A stretch of 64,000 bases of DNA from Nocardia sp. CDC159 (GTDB lineage Bacteria; Actinomycetota; Actinomycetes; Mycobacteriales; Mycobacteriaceae), in the NCBI RefSeq assembly GCF_023740735.1, contig NZ_JAMRXH010000001.1, positions 434,001 to 498,000 of the forward strand. Reading direction: 5' to 3'. Below, in pieces: positions 1 through 10,354 of the stretch. Made by a program: the position numbers and the translations under genes. The notes under the pieces are model-generated. The model was given only the letters and a program-made list of their open reading frames with translations, searched no databases and was not told the origin of the DNA. Numbering within the stretch: position 1 is the first letter of the stretch; each line of letters begins with the position of its first letter.

Positions 1-2598
<2,598 letters not shown>

Positions 2599-2657
2599 GG
2601 CAGCTCCCAGGGGTCGGGCGGGTCGAGGCGCGCGGGCACGCTCGACAACGTCGGGCC

Positions 2658-2862
2658 CTCCCCCTCTGTCGTGGCGCCTGAGAGATTCAGGGCCCCGGAC
2701 TCGGGCTCCCTTTTCCCCATGGGCGGGTGGTCCGCACGGGCGTGCGGCCACCGCTTTCCAGAGGCGTCGAGTGTCCGTACGGTCCCTGGTGCCTGAGAGA
2801 TTGACGGGGAGGTGCTGCTCCTTCGGCGCCCGGGTCGGACCCGGAACTCTCCCGCACGGCGG
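2658..2862 (-). promoter_or_regulatory. Tandem glycine riboswitch upstream of gcvP
   Basis: Read on the minus strand, aptamer 1 (about 2862-2785) has GCGGGAGAGTTCCGG, GGCGCCGAAGGAGCAGC and AATCTCTCAGGCACC. Aptamer 2 (about 2765-2658) has CCTCTGGAAAGCGG, a second AATCTCTCAGGCGCC and closing GACAGAGGGGGAGG. These are the conserved blocks of the glycine riboswitch (Rfam class gcvT). The leader ends about 60 bases before the gcvP GTG. In this family glycine binding raises expression of glycine cleavage genes; here translation or termination control is not resolved. A TAGACT hexamer at 2880-2875 could be the -10 element, with no clear -35 box. Confidence 0.93.
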
Positions 2863-2966
2863 CGACGCACCGCCAGTCTAAGCAATGAACGATGAACGGC
2901 GTGTTACCGGCCTGCCCGCCGGAATGTCGCACGGATCACCAACCGACCGGCAGAGCCCGAAAGATC

Positions 2967-3036
2967 CGCACCCTTTCCGCTCTTTCGCACCCTTTACAGG
3001 CACCCGCAAGGGGTGCGAGGCGCGGGAAAGGGTGCG
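2967..3036. repeat. CGCACCCTTT repeats with nested hairpin
   Basis: CGCACCCTTT occurs directly at 2967-2976 and 2986-2995, and inverted as AAAGGGTGCG at 3027-3036. Inside the outer stem lies a second hairpin, GCACCC at 3000-3005 pairing with GGGTGC at 3011-3016. The block sits between the stop of the MerR gene (3058) and the gcvP leader. It could be a bidirectional structure or terminator without a U-tract, or a cluster of protein-binding sites upstream of gcvP. The repeats are plain in the sequence; the role is unknown. Confidence 0.6.
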
Positions 3037-3057
3037 GCGGTTGACTCCGGGACGGCA

Positions 3058-3621
3058 CTAGCCTGTCTTGCTCATGCGGGCCTTGCGGCGGTAGGCCAGT
3101 TCGTCCTCGGGGCGGTCGGTCGCGGAGTGGGTCTCGGCGCGTTCGGCCGGGAAGTTGGCGATCGCGCCGGTCAGTTCGCGCATCGCGCCGCTGACGGCGA
3201 TGCCGAAGACGCCCTGGCCGCCCTGCAGTAAATCGACGACCTCTTCCGGCGAGGTGCATTCGTAGACCGTCGCGCCGTCGGAGAACAGCGTGATACCCGC
3301 CAGGTCCTCGACACCGCGGCTGCGTAGGTGGTCGACGGCGATGCGGATGTTCTGTAGCGAGATGCCCGCGTCCAGCAGTCGCTTGACGATCTTGAGGACC
3401 AGGATGTCCTTGAACGAGTACAGCCGCTGACTGCCCGAACCCGAGGCGCTGCGGATCGAGGGCACGACCAAACCCGTGCGGGCCCAGTAGTCGAGCTGGC
3501 GGTAGGTGATCCCCGCCACCTGGCACGCGCTCGGCACGCGGTAGCCCACCAGTTCGTCGGGGACGGTGTCATCGGGGAACAGCCCTGGCTGCACCACACC
3601 TTGCTGCGGTTGATCTCCCAC
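3058..3621 (-). CDS. MerR-family regulator, Rv1830-type
   Basis: DNA-binding regulator of 187 residues. The N-terminal half is a MerR winged helix: YRVPSACQVAGITYRQLDYW, then a wing ending SGSQRLYSFKDILVLKIVKRL. The C-terminal part (about residues 105-165) is a small effector or dimer region, not the drug-binding domain of longer MerR proteins. Position between the DUF151 gene and gcvP matches Rv1830, reported as a growth or division-linked regulator (ResR/McdR). A TTG at 3627 is in frame, but GTG at 3621 is preferred because GAGGGGAG lies six bases upstream of it. Confidence 0.88.
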   Translation of the reverse strand: MGDQPQQGVVQPGLFPDDTVPDELVGYRVPSACQVAGITYRQLDYWARTGLVVPSIRSASGSGSQRLYSFKDILVLKIVKRLLDAGISLQNIRIAVDHLRSRGVEDLAGITLFSDGATVYECTSPEEVVDLLQGGQGVFGIAVSGAMRELTGAIANFPAERAETHSATDRPEDELAYRRKARMSKTG

Positions 3622-3819
3622 GAACAACTCCCCTCACTGCTTCGCCGAAGTAGAACAACGGCCTAACTATCGAGGCTACTCTCTCGATTGTCTCGGCTCG
3701 ATCGGCCTCGGACCAAACTCCGCGAGCGGCGTGTTTTTAGACCTCTAGGTGAGGTTGATACTCCAACGTCGAATCGGCGTTTTCCGGCAAATTACCCAGA
3801 ACGACCCAGCGGCCGGACG

Positions 3820-4293
3820 CTAGCTGTCGGTGGCCTTGAAGTCGTCCGGCGACACCGACTCGAGGAACTCCTTGAACTTCTCCACCTCGTCCTCGCGCTC
3901 GTCGGGCATCACCAGCCCGGCCTCGTCCAGCACCGGCTCCTCGGCATAGATCGGGCAACCCACCCGCAAGGCAATGGCAACCGAGTCCGAGGGCCGCGCC
4001 GAGATGCGCAGATCGTTCTCGAAGACCAGGTCGGCGTAGAAGGTGCCCTCCTGCAGGTCCACGATGCGGACCTCCTTGAGGGTGTGGCCGAGCTCGTGGA
4101 TCAGGATCTTGATCAGGTCGTGGGTCAGCGGCCGAATGGGCGTCACGCCCTCCTGCTCGAGGACGATCGCGGTCGCCTCGGCCTGCCCGATCCAGATGGG
4201 TAGGTACCGGTCCCCGGCCACCTCGCGGAGCAGCAGCACAGGCTGGTTCTGGGGCTGCTCGACACGAATGCCGATCACACGCATCTCACTCAT
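3820..4293 (-). CDS. DUF151 bifunctional nuclease family protein, Rv1829-type
   Basis: Protein of 157 residues that is almost entirely one DUF151 domain: MSEMRVIGIRVEQPQNQPVL, followed by a DRYLPIWIGQAEATAI segment and an acidic C-terminus (DEREDEVEKFKEFLESVSPD). Proteins of this family have been described as nucleases with RNase and DNase activity, but the cellular role in actinomycetes is not settled. ATG at 4293 is preferred over the in-frame GTG at 4296 because GGTGGAG lies just upstream. The gene sits between two MerR regulator genes on the same strand, as in Mycobacterium. Identification is by domain and synteny. Confidence 0.9.
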   Translation of the reverse strand: MSEMRVIGIRVEQPQNQPVLLLREVAGDRYLPIWIGQAEATAIVLEQEGVTPIRPLTHDLIKILIHELGHTLKEVRIVDLQEGTFYADLVFENDLRISARPSDSVAIALRVGCPIYAEEPVLDEAGLVMPDEREDEVEKFKEFLESVSPDDFKATDS

Positions 4294-4301
4294 CACTCCA
4301 C

Positions 4302-4329
4302 CTCGCTGGCGCTCGCTCGCTGGCGCTCG
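4302..4329. repeat. Perfect 14-bp tandem repeat
   Basis: CTCGCTGGCGCTCG is present at 4302-4315 and again at 4316-4329 with no spacer. It lies in the 67-base gap between the ftsR-type gene and the DUF151 gene, just upstream of the latter's ribosome binding site. It could be a slipped-strand duplication or a copy of a dispersed intergenic repeat. Confidence 0.75.
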
Positions 4330-4360
4330 ACGGCCGTATCACCGAGTCTAGGCGAAGATT

Positions 4361-5164
4361 TCAGCCACCGAGGGCGGCGCGCACCGAGGTCTTCACCAGA
4401 CTGGTATGCAATGTCAACGACAGCGCCGCGAGCTCGCGGACCGTCTCCTCGGCGCGGGCGCGCGCGTCGGCGTCGCGCCCCTTGGCGATCGGCGCGGCGA
4501 TCTGGGCGATCATGGCCGCCTCCCGGTCGGCGGCCAGCTTGAAGGCGCGCAGATGCCTTGCCTCCAAACCGAATTCGCTCATCGCGCGGGCCGTGCGGGC
4601 CAGTGTGACCGCCTCGGTGTCGAAGTAGCCCGCCGCGCCGGGGGTGATCAGATTGGCGCGGATCAGCTCGGTGAGAAACTTCTCATCGATACCGGCCTGT
4701 TCCAGCAGATCGCCTCGGGTGATGCGGATTTCGTGATCGAATCGCAGCTCGTCCGGCGAGATCTCACCCGGTACCACGCCGAGCCTCCGGGGTGGGGTGG
4801 GGCCGCCCGCGGCGGCGGGGTCGGGCGCACGCCCCGATCCGGCCGCCTCGACGCCGTCGGCCCGGGCGCGCGCCTCGCGCACCCCGAGCGTCGCGGCCCC
4901 GCTGTCGATCGCCTCGAGTTGCTCCTTGATCACCTTCAACGGCAGGTACTGATCGCGCTGGGCGGTCAGGACGAACTTCAACCGCTCGACGTCGGCGACC
5001 GAGAACCTGCGGTAGCCCGAGGGCGTGCGCTCCGGGCTGATCAGCCCCTCCGATTCGAGGAAGCGGATCTTGGAGATGGTGATATCCGGAAAATCCGGGC
5101 GCAGCAGGTCCAGCACGGAGCCGATCGACATTCCCCCGCGGGTCCACTGCGCTGCGCCTGTCAT
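4361..5164 (-). CDS. ftsR: MerR-family cell-division regulator, FtsR/Rv1828-type
   Basis: DNA-binding protein of 267 residues with a MerR HTH (MSIGSVLDLLRPDFPDITIS, KIRFLESEGLISPERTPSGY, RRFSVADVERLKFVL), a helical linker, an Ala/Gly/Pro-rich stretch near residues 100-130, and a C-terminal helical domain (RITRGDLLEQAGIDEKFLTE onwards). Orthologues in Corynebacterium (FtsR) and Mycobacterium (Rv1828) bind the ftsZ promoter region. The ATG at 5164 gives an N-terminal extension before MSIG like that of Rv1828; an internal ATG at residue 12 is an alternative start. It begins 13 bases after the garA stop, so the two are probably cotranscribed. Confidence 0.88.
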   Translation of the reverse strand: MTGAAQWTRGGMSIGSVLDLLRPDFPDITISKIRFLESEGLISPERTPSGYRRFSVADVERLKFVLTAQRDQYLPLKVIKEQLEAIDSGAATLGVREARARADGVEAAGSGRAPDPAAAGGPTPPRRLGVVPGEISPDELRFDHEIRITRGDLLEQAGIDEKFLTELIRANLITPGAAGYFDTEAVTLARTARAMSEFGLEARHLRAFKLAADREAAMIAQIAAPIAKGRDADARARAEETVRELAALSLTLHTSLVKTSVRAALGG

Positions 5165-5177
5165 CTCGTCCGGCCCG

Positions 5178-5651
5178 TTAGAGGGTGCCCGCGTCGCTCG
5201 TGGCGGGCTTCGGTCCGGTCAGGAACACCAGCCGGAACTTGCCGATCTGCACCTCGTCGCCGTTCTGCAGCTCCGAGGAGTCCACCGGCTCCCGATTGAC
5301 ATAGGTGCCGTTCAGGCTGCCCACGTCGACGACCTGGAAGGTGTCGTCGTCCTGACGGAACTCCGCGTGACGACGGGAGACCGTGACATCGTCGAGAAAG
5401 ATGTCGCTGTCGGGGTGGCGCCCCGCAGAGGTGGTGGGCTGGTCCAGCAGGAACCGCGAGCCCGCGTTCGGACCGCGCTTGACCACCAGCAGGGCGGCAC
5501 CCGGCGGCAGACCCTCGACCCCTTGCACCGGCTGCTCGCCGGTCTGTTCCCCGGAGCGCGACGCCTCGACCTCGTTGAGGAAGTCAGCGCGGAATACCGA
5601 TGTCGTCTCGGCCGCGCTCTCCCCGTACCCCGGGTCTTTGTTCTCGCTCAC
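5178..5651 (-). CDS. garA: FHA-domain regulator GarA
   Basis: Phosphopeptide-binding regulator of central metabolism. In Mycobacterium and Corynebacterium (OdhI) the unphosphorylated form inhibits 2-oxoglutarate dehydrogenase and controls glutamate enzymes, and phosphorylation by PknB or PknG switches it off. The start is GTG at 5651 (157 residues); reading further upstream gives implausible sequence. Residues 15-21 are ETTSVFR, the conserved phospho-acceptor motif with threonines 16 and 17. The FHA core follows with GRHPDSDIFLDDVTVSRRHA and DVGSLNGTYVN. It lies between gcvH and ftsR as in M. tuberculosis. Confidence 0.95.
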   Translation of the reverse strand: MSENKDPGYGESAAETTSVFRADFLNEVEASRSGEQTGEQPVQGVEGLPPGAALLVVKRGPNAGSRFLLDQPTTSAGRHPDSDIFLDDVTVSRRHAEFRQDDDTFQVVDVGSLNGTYVNREPVDSSELQNGDEVQIGKFRLVFLTGPKPATSDAGTL

Positions 5652-5821
5652 CCTTGCTCTCCTCCTCGAACCGATTATCCGTACAAGCATCCGAAAGCCG
5701 TCACCCAACGCGACCGGCTGTCGCGCCCTTGGAGATTCCGGCACCGGCCGCCGGCACATCTGTTGGCATTGACCGTACCCTGCCAGGGCGATCCCGTGCA
5801 GGTAGAACTGTGAAGGCGGCT

Positions 5822-6220
5822 TCAGCCCCCGATAACTCCTTGATAACCTGCGGCATCCAGCAGTTCACCGAGGGTTGCGTCCAGTTTGTCGGCGTCGTCG
5901 ACCTCCAGCTCGAACAGCCAACCGTCGCCATAGGGATCGGAATTCAGCGTTTCCGGCGCCGAATCCAGAACATCGTTCACCGCAACGACTTTCGCGCTCA
6001 GCGGCGCGTAGATGTCGGAGACGCTCTTGGTGGATTCCACCTCCGCGATGCCCTCGCCCGCCGCGGCGTCGGTATCGACCGCGGGCAACTGCACGAACAC
6101 CACGTCACCGAGCTGTGACTGGGCGTAGTCGGTGATGCCGACCCGCACGCGAGTCGGACCGACCCGGCGCACCCACTCGTGCTCCTCCGTGTAGCGCAGA
6201 TCCTCGGGAAGGTCGGTCAC
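5822..6220 (-). CDS. gcvH: Glycine cleavage system H protein
   Basis: Lipoyl carrier protein of 132 residues that shuttles the aminomethyl group between the P, T and L proteins. The lipoylation motif EVESTKSVSD is intact with the acceptor at Lys65, and the N-terminus RYTEEHEWVR is typical of the family. Length is normal. It is about 170 bases upstream of garA and 43 bases downstream of the phosphatidyltransferase gene on the same strand. No glycine aptamer precedes it, so only gcvP seems to be under riboswitch control here. Confidence 0.97.
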   Translation of the reverse strand: MTDLPEDLRYTEEHEWVRRVGPTRVRVGITDYAQSQLGDVVFVQLPAVDTDAAAGEGIAEVESTKSVSDIYAPLSAKVVAVNDVLDSAPETLNSDPYGDGWLFELEVDDADKLDATLGELLDAAGYQGVIGG

Positions 6221-6263
6221 AGGCGCAGTCCTTTCACAGGGCTCGTACTCATTCGCGTCGTGC

Positions 6264-6905
6264 TCACTGTATCGGCTCCTGGCTTCGGTGCGGGACAGCC
6301 GGTATCGCCTTGGCCACCGCCAGCGCCTTGCCCAGGTACAACAGCCCGGTCCAGACGTATACGGCGGTACCCCAGATCAGCAGCGCCCAGCCGAATGCCC
6401 GGCTGAAACCCGCTGCGCCCCAGTCCATCTGGCCCGCCAACAGCCACGGCAGCGCCGACATCAGCGCGAAGGTGGCCGCCTTGCCCAGATAGATCACCTC
6501 CGGCGGCGGCAGTCCGCGGCGGCGATAGATCGCCAGCGCGGCGGTCAGCACGGCGTCGCGCCCGAGCAGCAGCACCGCCACCGGCCACGGCAGGATGCCG
6601 CGCACCAGCAGGCCCAGCACGGTGGCCACCAGATACAACCGGTCCACGAACGGGTCCAGCAGCGCGCCCAGCCGCGAGGACTGATCCAGCAACCGGGCGA
6701 GTTTGCCGTCCAGGAAGTCGGTGACGCCGCTGACGACCAGCAGCGCGAACGCCCAGCCATCGGCCCGCTCGACCAGCAGCAACCACAGCAGCACCGGCAC
6801 CCCGATCAACCGCAGCACACTCAGCGCGTTGGGCACGGTGAGAATGCGATCGGCGGGTGGATCGGCCGGTGATCCGGCGGGTTCGGTGGGCACAGCCTGT
6901 TGCAT
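6264..6905 (-). CDS. pgsA2: CDP-alcohol phosphatidyltransferase, PgsA2-type
   Basis: Integral membrane enzyme of phospholipid synthesis that transfers a phosphatidyl group from CDP-diacylglycerol to an alcohol acceptor. The signature DG-x2-AR-x8-G-x3-D-x3-D is complete in DFLDGKLARL followed by GALLDPFVDRL. Five or six hydrophobic segments follow. The frame is open further upstream (to 6986), but ATG at 6905 is the most natural start and gives 213 residues, close to M. tuberculosis Rv1822, which has the same position near gcvH. The acceptor (glycerol phosphate or phosphatidylglycerol, making cardiolipin) cannot be told from sequence. Confidence 0.85.
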   Translation of the reverse strand: MQQAVPTEPAGSPADPPADRILTVPNALSVLRLIGVPVLLWLLLVERADGWAFALLVVSGVTDFLDGKLARLLDQSSRLGALLDPFVDRLYLVATVLGLLVRGILPWPVAVLLLGRDAVLTAALAIYRRRGLPPPEVIYLGKAATFALMSALPWLLAGQMDWGAAGFSRAFGWALLIWGTAVYVWTGLLYLGKALAVAKAIPAVPHRSQEPIQ

Positions 6906-6994
6906 ACCCCAATCATCCCGACACTGCCATTCGGGCACGCCGGGCCGGTCGCGACGGCAGGATGTGAGCTGGGAGACATCCGGCATTTCCGGCC

Positions 6995-7010
6995 GTCACA
7001 GCGTGGTGAC
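6995..7010. promoter_or_regulatory. Inverted repeat GTCAC-n6-GTGAC upstream of the oxidase gene
   Basis: GTCAC at 6995-6999 and GTGAC at 7006-7010 form a short dyad in the divergent gap between the phosphatidyltransferase gene and the ChoD-type oxidase, about 50 bases before the latter's ATG. It could be an operator. Short dyads are common by chance in GC-rich DNA, so this is only a candidate. Confidence 0.25.
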
Positions 7011-7061
7011 AGAATGAGTTGGAAATCGTTTCATTGTTGTGCGGTGGATGAGAGGAAGGCC

Positions 7062-8780
7062 ATGTCCGACTTCGACTACGACGTGGTGGTGATCGGCTCC
7101 GGATTCGGCGGGAGCGTCAGCGCACTGCGCCTGACCGAGAAGGGCTATCGGGTGGCCGTTCTCGAATCCGGCCGCCGCTGGCCCGCCGAGGCCATTCCGA
7201 AGACGAATTGGAATGTGCGCAAATCCATTTGGGCCCCGCGGCTGGGCCTGACCGGACCGCAACGGATCAGCGTGCTGGGCAAGTGCGCGGTGTTCTCCGC
7301 GGCCGGGGTCGGCGGGGGTTCGCTGATCTACGGCAACACCCTCTACGAACCGCTGCCCAACTTCTACCGCGACCGGCAGTGGGCACACATCACCGACTGG
7401 CGCAGCGAGCTCGCGCCCTTTTACGACCAGGCCAAACGCATGCTGGGCGTGGCCCCCAATCCGCGCATGACCCCCGCCGACGAGGTGATCCGCTCGATCG
7501 CCGAGGACCTCGGCGTGGCCGACACCTTCCATCCGACCAATGTGGGCGTGTTCTTCAACGAGGACGATCCGGGCGCCGAGGTCGACGATCCGTACTTCGG
7601 CGGCGCGGGCCCGCGCCGCCGCGGCTGCGTCCACTGCGCGCGCTGCTTCACCGGCTGTCCGCACAATGCCAAGAACACCACCCCGACCAACTACCTCTAC
7701 CTCGCCGAACAGGCCGGTGCGAAGGTGTTCGAGCTGACCACCGCCACCAAGGTCCGGCCGATGGTCAAGGGCGGCTACGCGATCGAGACCGCCCGCTCGG
7801 ACCGCTGGGTGCGCAAGGGGCGGCGGACCTTCACCGCCGAACAGGTCGTCTTCGCCGCCGCGGCGCTGGGCACCCAGAAGCTGCTGCACAAGATGCGCGA
7901 CGAACACGTGCTGCCGAATCTGTCCCCGCGGCTGGGCGAGCTGACCCGCAGCAATTCCGAGGCCATCCTGAACGTGGTGAGCCGCACCCGCGACGATTTC
8001 GCCGAGGGCATCGCCATCACCTCCTCGATCCATCCCGAGCCCGACACCCATATCGAGGTGTGCCACTACGGCAAGGGCCAGAACGCGCTGTTCCCGCTGT
8101 CCGCGCCGATCGTGGACGGCGGACCGTTCCGGTTCCTGCGCTTCCTGCTGGCGATGTTCACCCATCCGCTGGTCTTCCTGCGCAGCCTCAATGCCCGCCG
8201 GGCCTCGGAGAAATCGGTGATCCTGCTGGTGATGCAGTCACTGGACAATTCGCTGACCTCGTTCCGGCGCTGGGGCCAGCTGAAGACCCGCCAGGGCACC
8301 GGCGAACCCAACCCGACCTGGATTCCGCTGGCGCACGATATCGCCCGCCGCTTCGGCGAGAAGGTCGACGGCGATGTGCAGGGGCTGGTGATGGACGTGT
8401 TCAACATCCCCGCCACCGCGCACTACATCGGCGGCTGCGTCATCGGCGAGAGCCCCGAATCCGGTGTGGTCGACCCGTATCAGCGCGTCTTCGGCCATCC
8501 CGGCCTGCACGTCGCCGACGGTTCGGCCGTCACCGCCAACCTCGGCGTCAACCCGTCGCTCACCATCACCGCCCAGGCCGAGCGCGCAATGGCGTTCTGG
8601 CCCAACAAGGGTGAGGCCGATCCGCGCCCCGAATTGGGTCGGCCCTACCGCCGCATCCAACCGGTCGCGCCGTGGTATCCGACGGTTCCGGATGCCGCGT
8701 TCGGCGCCCTGCGCCTGCCCATCATCCCCTCCGGCGAAAAGCATGCCGGAGCAAAGATGGACGCGGTAGCGCCGGAATAG
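7062..8780 (+). CDS. choD: GMC oxidoreductase, ChoD-type (putative cholesterol oxidase)
   Basis: FAD enzyme of 572 residues, similar in length to M. tuberculosis ChoD. A Rossmann FAD site (VVVIGSGFGGS) is at the N-terminus, and the GMC C-terminal signature appears in HYIGGCVIGES and GLHVADGSAVTANLGVNPSL. Near residues 185-205 lies a Cys-rich stretch, GCVHCARCFTGCPHNAKN, typical of this actinobacterial subgroup and absent from streptomycete secreted cholesterol oxidases. There is no signal peptide. ATG at 7062 follows GAGAGGAAGG; in-frame starts upstream give unlikely sequence. Family assignment is firm, but whether cholesterol is the true substrate is not established even for mycobacterial ChoD. 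Confidence 0.88.
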   Translation: MSDFDYDVVVIGSGFGGSVSALRLTEKGYRVAVLESGRRWPAEAIPKTNWNVRKSIWAPRLGLTGPQRISVLGKCAVFSAAGVGGGSLIYGNTLYEPLPNFYRDRQWAHITDWRSELAPFYDQAKRMLGVAPNPRMTPADEVIRSIAEDLGVADTFHPTNVGVFFNEDDPGAEVDDPYFGGAGPRRRGCVHCARCFTGCPHNAKNTTPTNYLYLAEQAGAKVFELTTATKVRPMVKGGYAIETARSDRWVRKGRRTFTAEQVVFAAAALGTQKLLHKMRDEHVLPNLSPRLGELTRSNSEAILNVVSRTRDDFAEGIAITSSIHPEPDTHIEVCHYGKGQNALFPLSAPIVDGGPFRFLRFLLAMFTHPLVFLRSLNARRASEKSVILLVMQSLDNSLTSFRRWGQLKTRQGTGEPNPTWIPLAHDIARRFGEKVDGDVQGLVMDVFNIPATAHYIGGCVIGESPESGVVDPYQRVFGHPGLHVADGSAVTANLGVNPSLTITAQAERAMAFWPNKGEADPRPELGRPYRRIQPVAPWYPTVPDAAFGALRLPIIPSGEKHAGAKMDAVAPE

Positions 8781-8805
8781 CGACCGACGGGTAGCGCCGG
8801 AATAG
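8765..8805. repeat. Direct repeat spanning the oxidase stop codon
   Basis: GGTAGCGCCGGAATAG occurs at 8765-8780, ending with the stop codon of the oxidase gene, and again at 8790-8805, nine bases later. This looks like a local duplication of the gene end. No function is evident. Confidence 0.7.
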
Positions 8806-8901
8806 GACCCGGGCACGCCGAGCCTGCGGATCCCCGCCCGAACCGGCCCGGCCACTTATGCTTTCGGGTATCGAGTGTCGACTTCGAAGGGCGGGTTCGC
8901 A

Positions 8902-9792
8902 ATGCTGGTGCGGGTGCAGAACGCCGCCGGGACGCTGGCCGAGCGGGTGCTGATCGACTGGTTGCGCACCTGGAAGGGGGCCGGGGATCCGCACGGGGTG
9001 GCGACGGTCAATTGCAGCCTGTTCTATGCCGATCATCTGCATCAATTCGACGCGGTGGTGTGGACGCCGAACAGTTGCGTGATCATCGAGACCGAATCGC
9101 TGGTCGAGCGGGTCAGCGGGGAGCTCGAGGTGCCGCTGAACGGGCCGTGGCGGGTGGGCAGTCAGGTGGTGACCCTGGAGGGCGCCGATCGCCGGACGCC
9201 GCTGGATCGCTCGCGTGAGCACACCTTCGCGCTGCAGAGCTGGCTGGCCGAGCGCGGGCTCGGCCAGCGGGTCGTGCACGGGGTGGTGCTCGTGGTCCCG
9301 CCGCACGGGTCCGAACTGCGGGTGCGGCAGCTGTGGAACGACCCGAGTTTCCAGGTGCTGCTCGGCGATGATCAGCGCAAGCTCGCCGACTACCTCAACA
9401 CCCTCGCCTCGCAGGGCCGCGCGCAGTGGACGGTCAACGACGTGGCCATGGCCTTTCGCGGGCTGGGCATCCTGCCCTACCTCCCCTCCCCGCAGGATCT
9501 GGTCGCCGAGGGTTTCGGCGGCCCGGTCGACACCACGCTCTGGTACGGCGGGCCGCAGCAGGCCCAGGCGGAAGCCTTTGTCGAACAACAGAACATGGCC
9601 GCGCAGTCGGCCGCCGGACCGTTGGCCATCCGCGCGCCCTGGTACAGCCCGTGGGAGCTGTATCCGAAACAGTCCGAGAAGATCGATCTGGGCCAGGCCT
9701 TCCTGCGCATCACCCTGGCGCTGGGCATGCTCATCGCGGCGGCGTGGCTGCTGTGGTTCGTGCTGTCGGTGCTGCTGACCTACGCGCCCTGA
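8902..9792 (+). CDS. NERD-like domain membrane protein
   Basis: Protein of 296 residues of unknown function. The N-terminal half resembles a NERD (nuclease-related) fold: AERVLIDWLRTW, a strand with HQFDAVVW, then CVIIETES. In active PD-(D/E)xK folds the last element would be E-x-K; here the matching position is Glu-Thr-Glu, so catalysis is doubtful. A single transmembrane helix is at the C-terminus (TLALGMLIAAAWLLWFVLSV), which would place the domain in the cytoplasm. ATG at 8902 is preferred to the in-frame GTG at 8875. Its 3' end overlaps the convergent PAP2 gene by about 60 bases. Confidence 0.6.
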   Translation: MLVRVQNAAGTLAERVLIDWLRTWKGAGDPHGVATVNCSLFYADHLHQFDAVVWTPNSCVIIETESLVERVSGELEVPLNGPWRVGSQVVTLEGADRRTPLDRSREHTFALQSWLAERGLGQRVVHGVVLVVPPHGSELRVRQLWNDPSFQVLLGDDQRKLADYLNTLASQGRAQWTVNDVAMAFRGLGILPYLPSPQDLVAEGFGGPVDTTLWYGGPQQAQAEAFVEQQNMAAQSAAGPLAIRAPWYSPWELYPKQSEKIDLGQAFLRITLALGMLIAAAWLLWFVLSVLLTYAP

Positions 9793-10354
9793 GCGAATCG
9801 AGGGCCGCGTACGAGGCGGTCACGAAGCCGACCGCCGCACCCGCTCCGCCCAGCACGTCAGTCGCGTGGTGGTAGCCGAGCCCGATCATGCCGATCGCGA
9901 CACCGGCCAGCACGACCACGGCCACCGCGATACCCACGATCCGCGTGCGGATGCGCTCGGCGGCCAGGACGAAAGCCGTTGCGATCGCGACGAATTGAAC
10001 GGTGTGCCCACTCGGGTAGGCCAGATAATCGTGTAACTGCCGGTGCCACAGCGGTTTCAGCAACATCGCATTGATCGCGACCACCAATTCCGGTGCCACG
10101 AGCAGGAATCCGACCACCCACCACCGCCGCCGCCTCGCATACCACACCGCGCCGAGCAGGAGAACCGGCAGCACCACATAGCCGTTGCTCGGAATCACCA
10201 GCGCCTCGAACACACCGGGATGCGCGCCCAGCATGCGCTGCACCAGATCCGCGGCGGCCCGATCCACTCCGGTCGGGCCGCCGTCCCCGGGAAAGCTCAT
10301 CGGCAGCAGCGCGGTGACCGCCAGCCCGGCCGTCACCGCGATCAGCCACCACAC
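9731..10354 (-). CDS. PAP2-family membrane phosphatase
   Basis: Integral membrane phosphatase of 207 residues acting on lipid phosphates or diphosphates. The three family motifs are visible: KPLWHRQ, then YPSGHTVQF, then GYHHATDVLGG with the catalytic histidine. About six hydrophobic helices surround them. The GTG start at 10354 directly follows the stop codon of the acyl-CoA oxidase-like gene (TAG at 10357-10355), so translation is probably coupled. The 3' end overlaps the opposing NERD-like gene. The substrate, for example undecaprenyl diphosphate or phosphatidate, cannot be chosen from sequence. Confidence 0.85.
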   Translation of the reverse strand: MWWLIAVTAGLAVTALLPMSFPGDGGPTGVDRAAADLVQRMLGAHPGVFEALVIPSNGYVVLPVLLLGAVWYARRRRWWVVGFLLVAPELVVAINAMLLKPLWHRQLHDYLAYPSGHTVQFVAIATAFVLAAERIRTRIVGIAVAVVVLAGVAIGMIGLGYHHATDVLGGAGAAVGFVTASYAALDSLRARRSAAPTARTTAATPPR

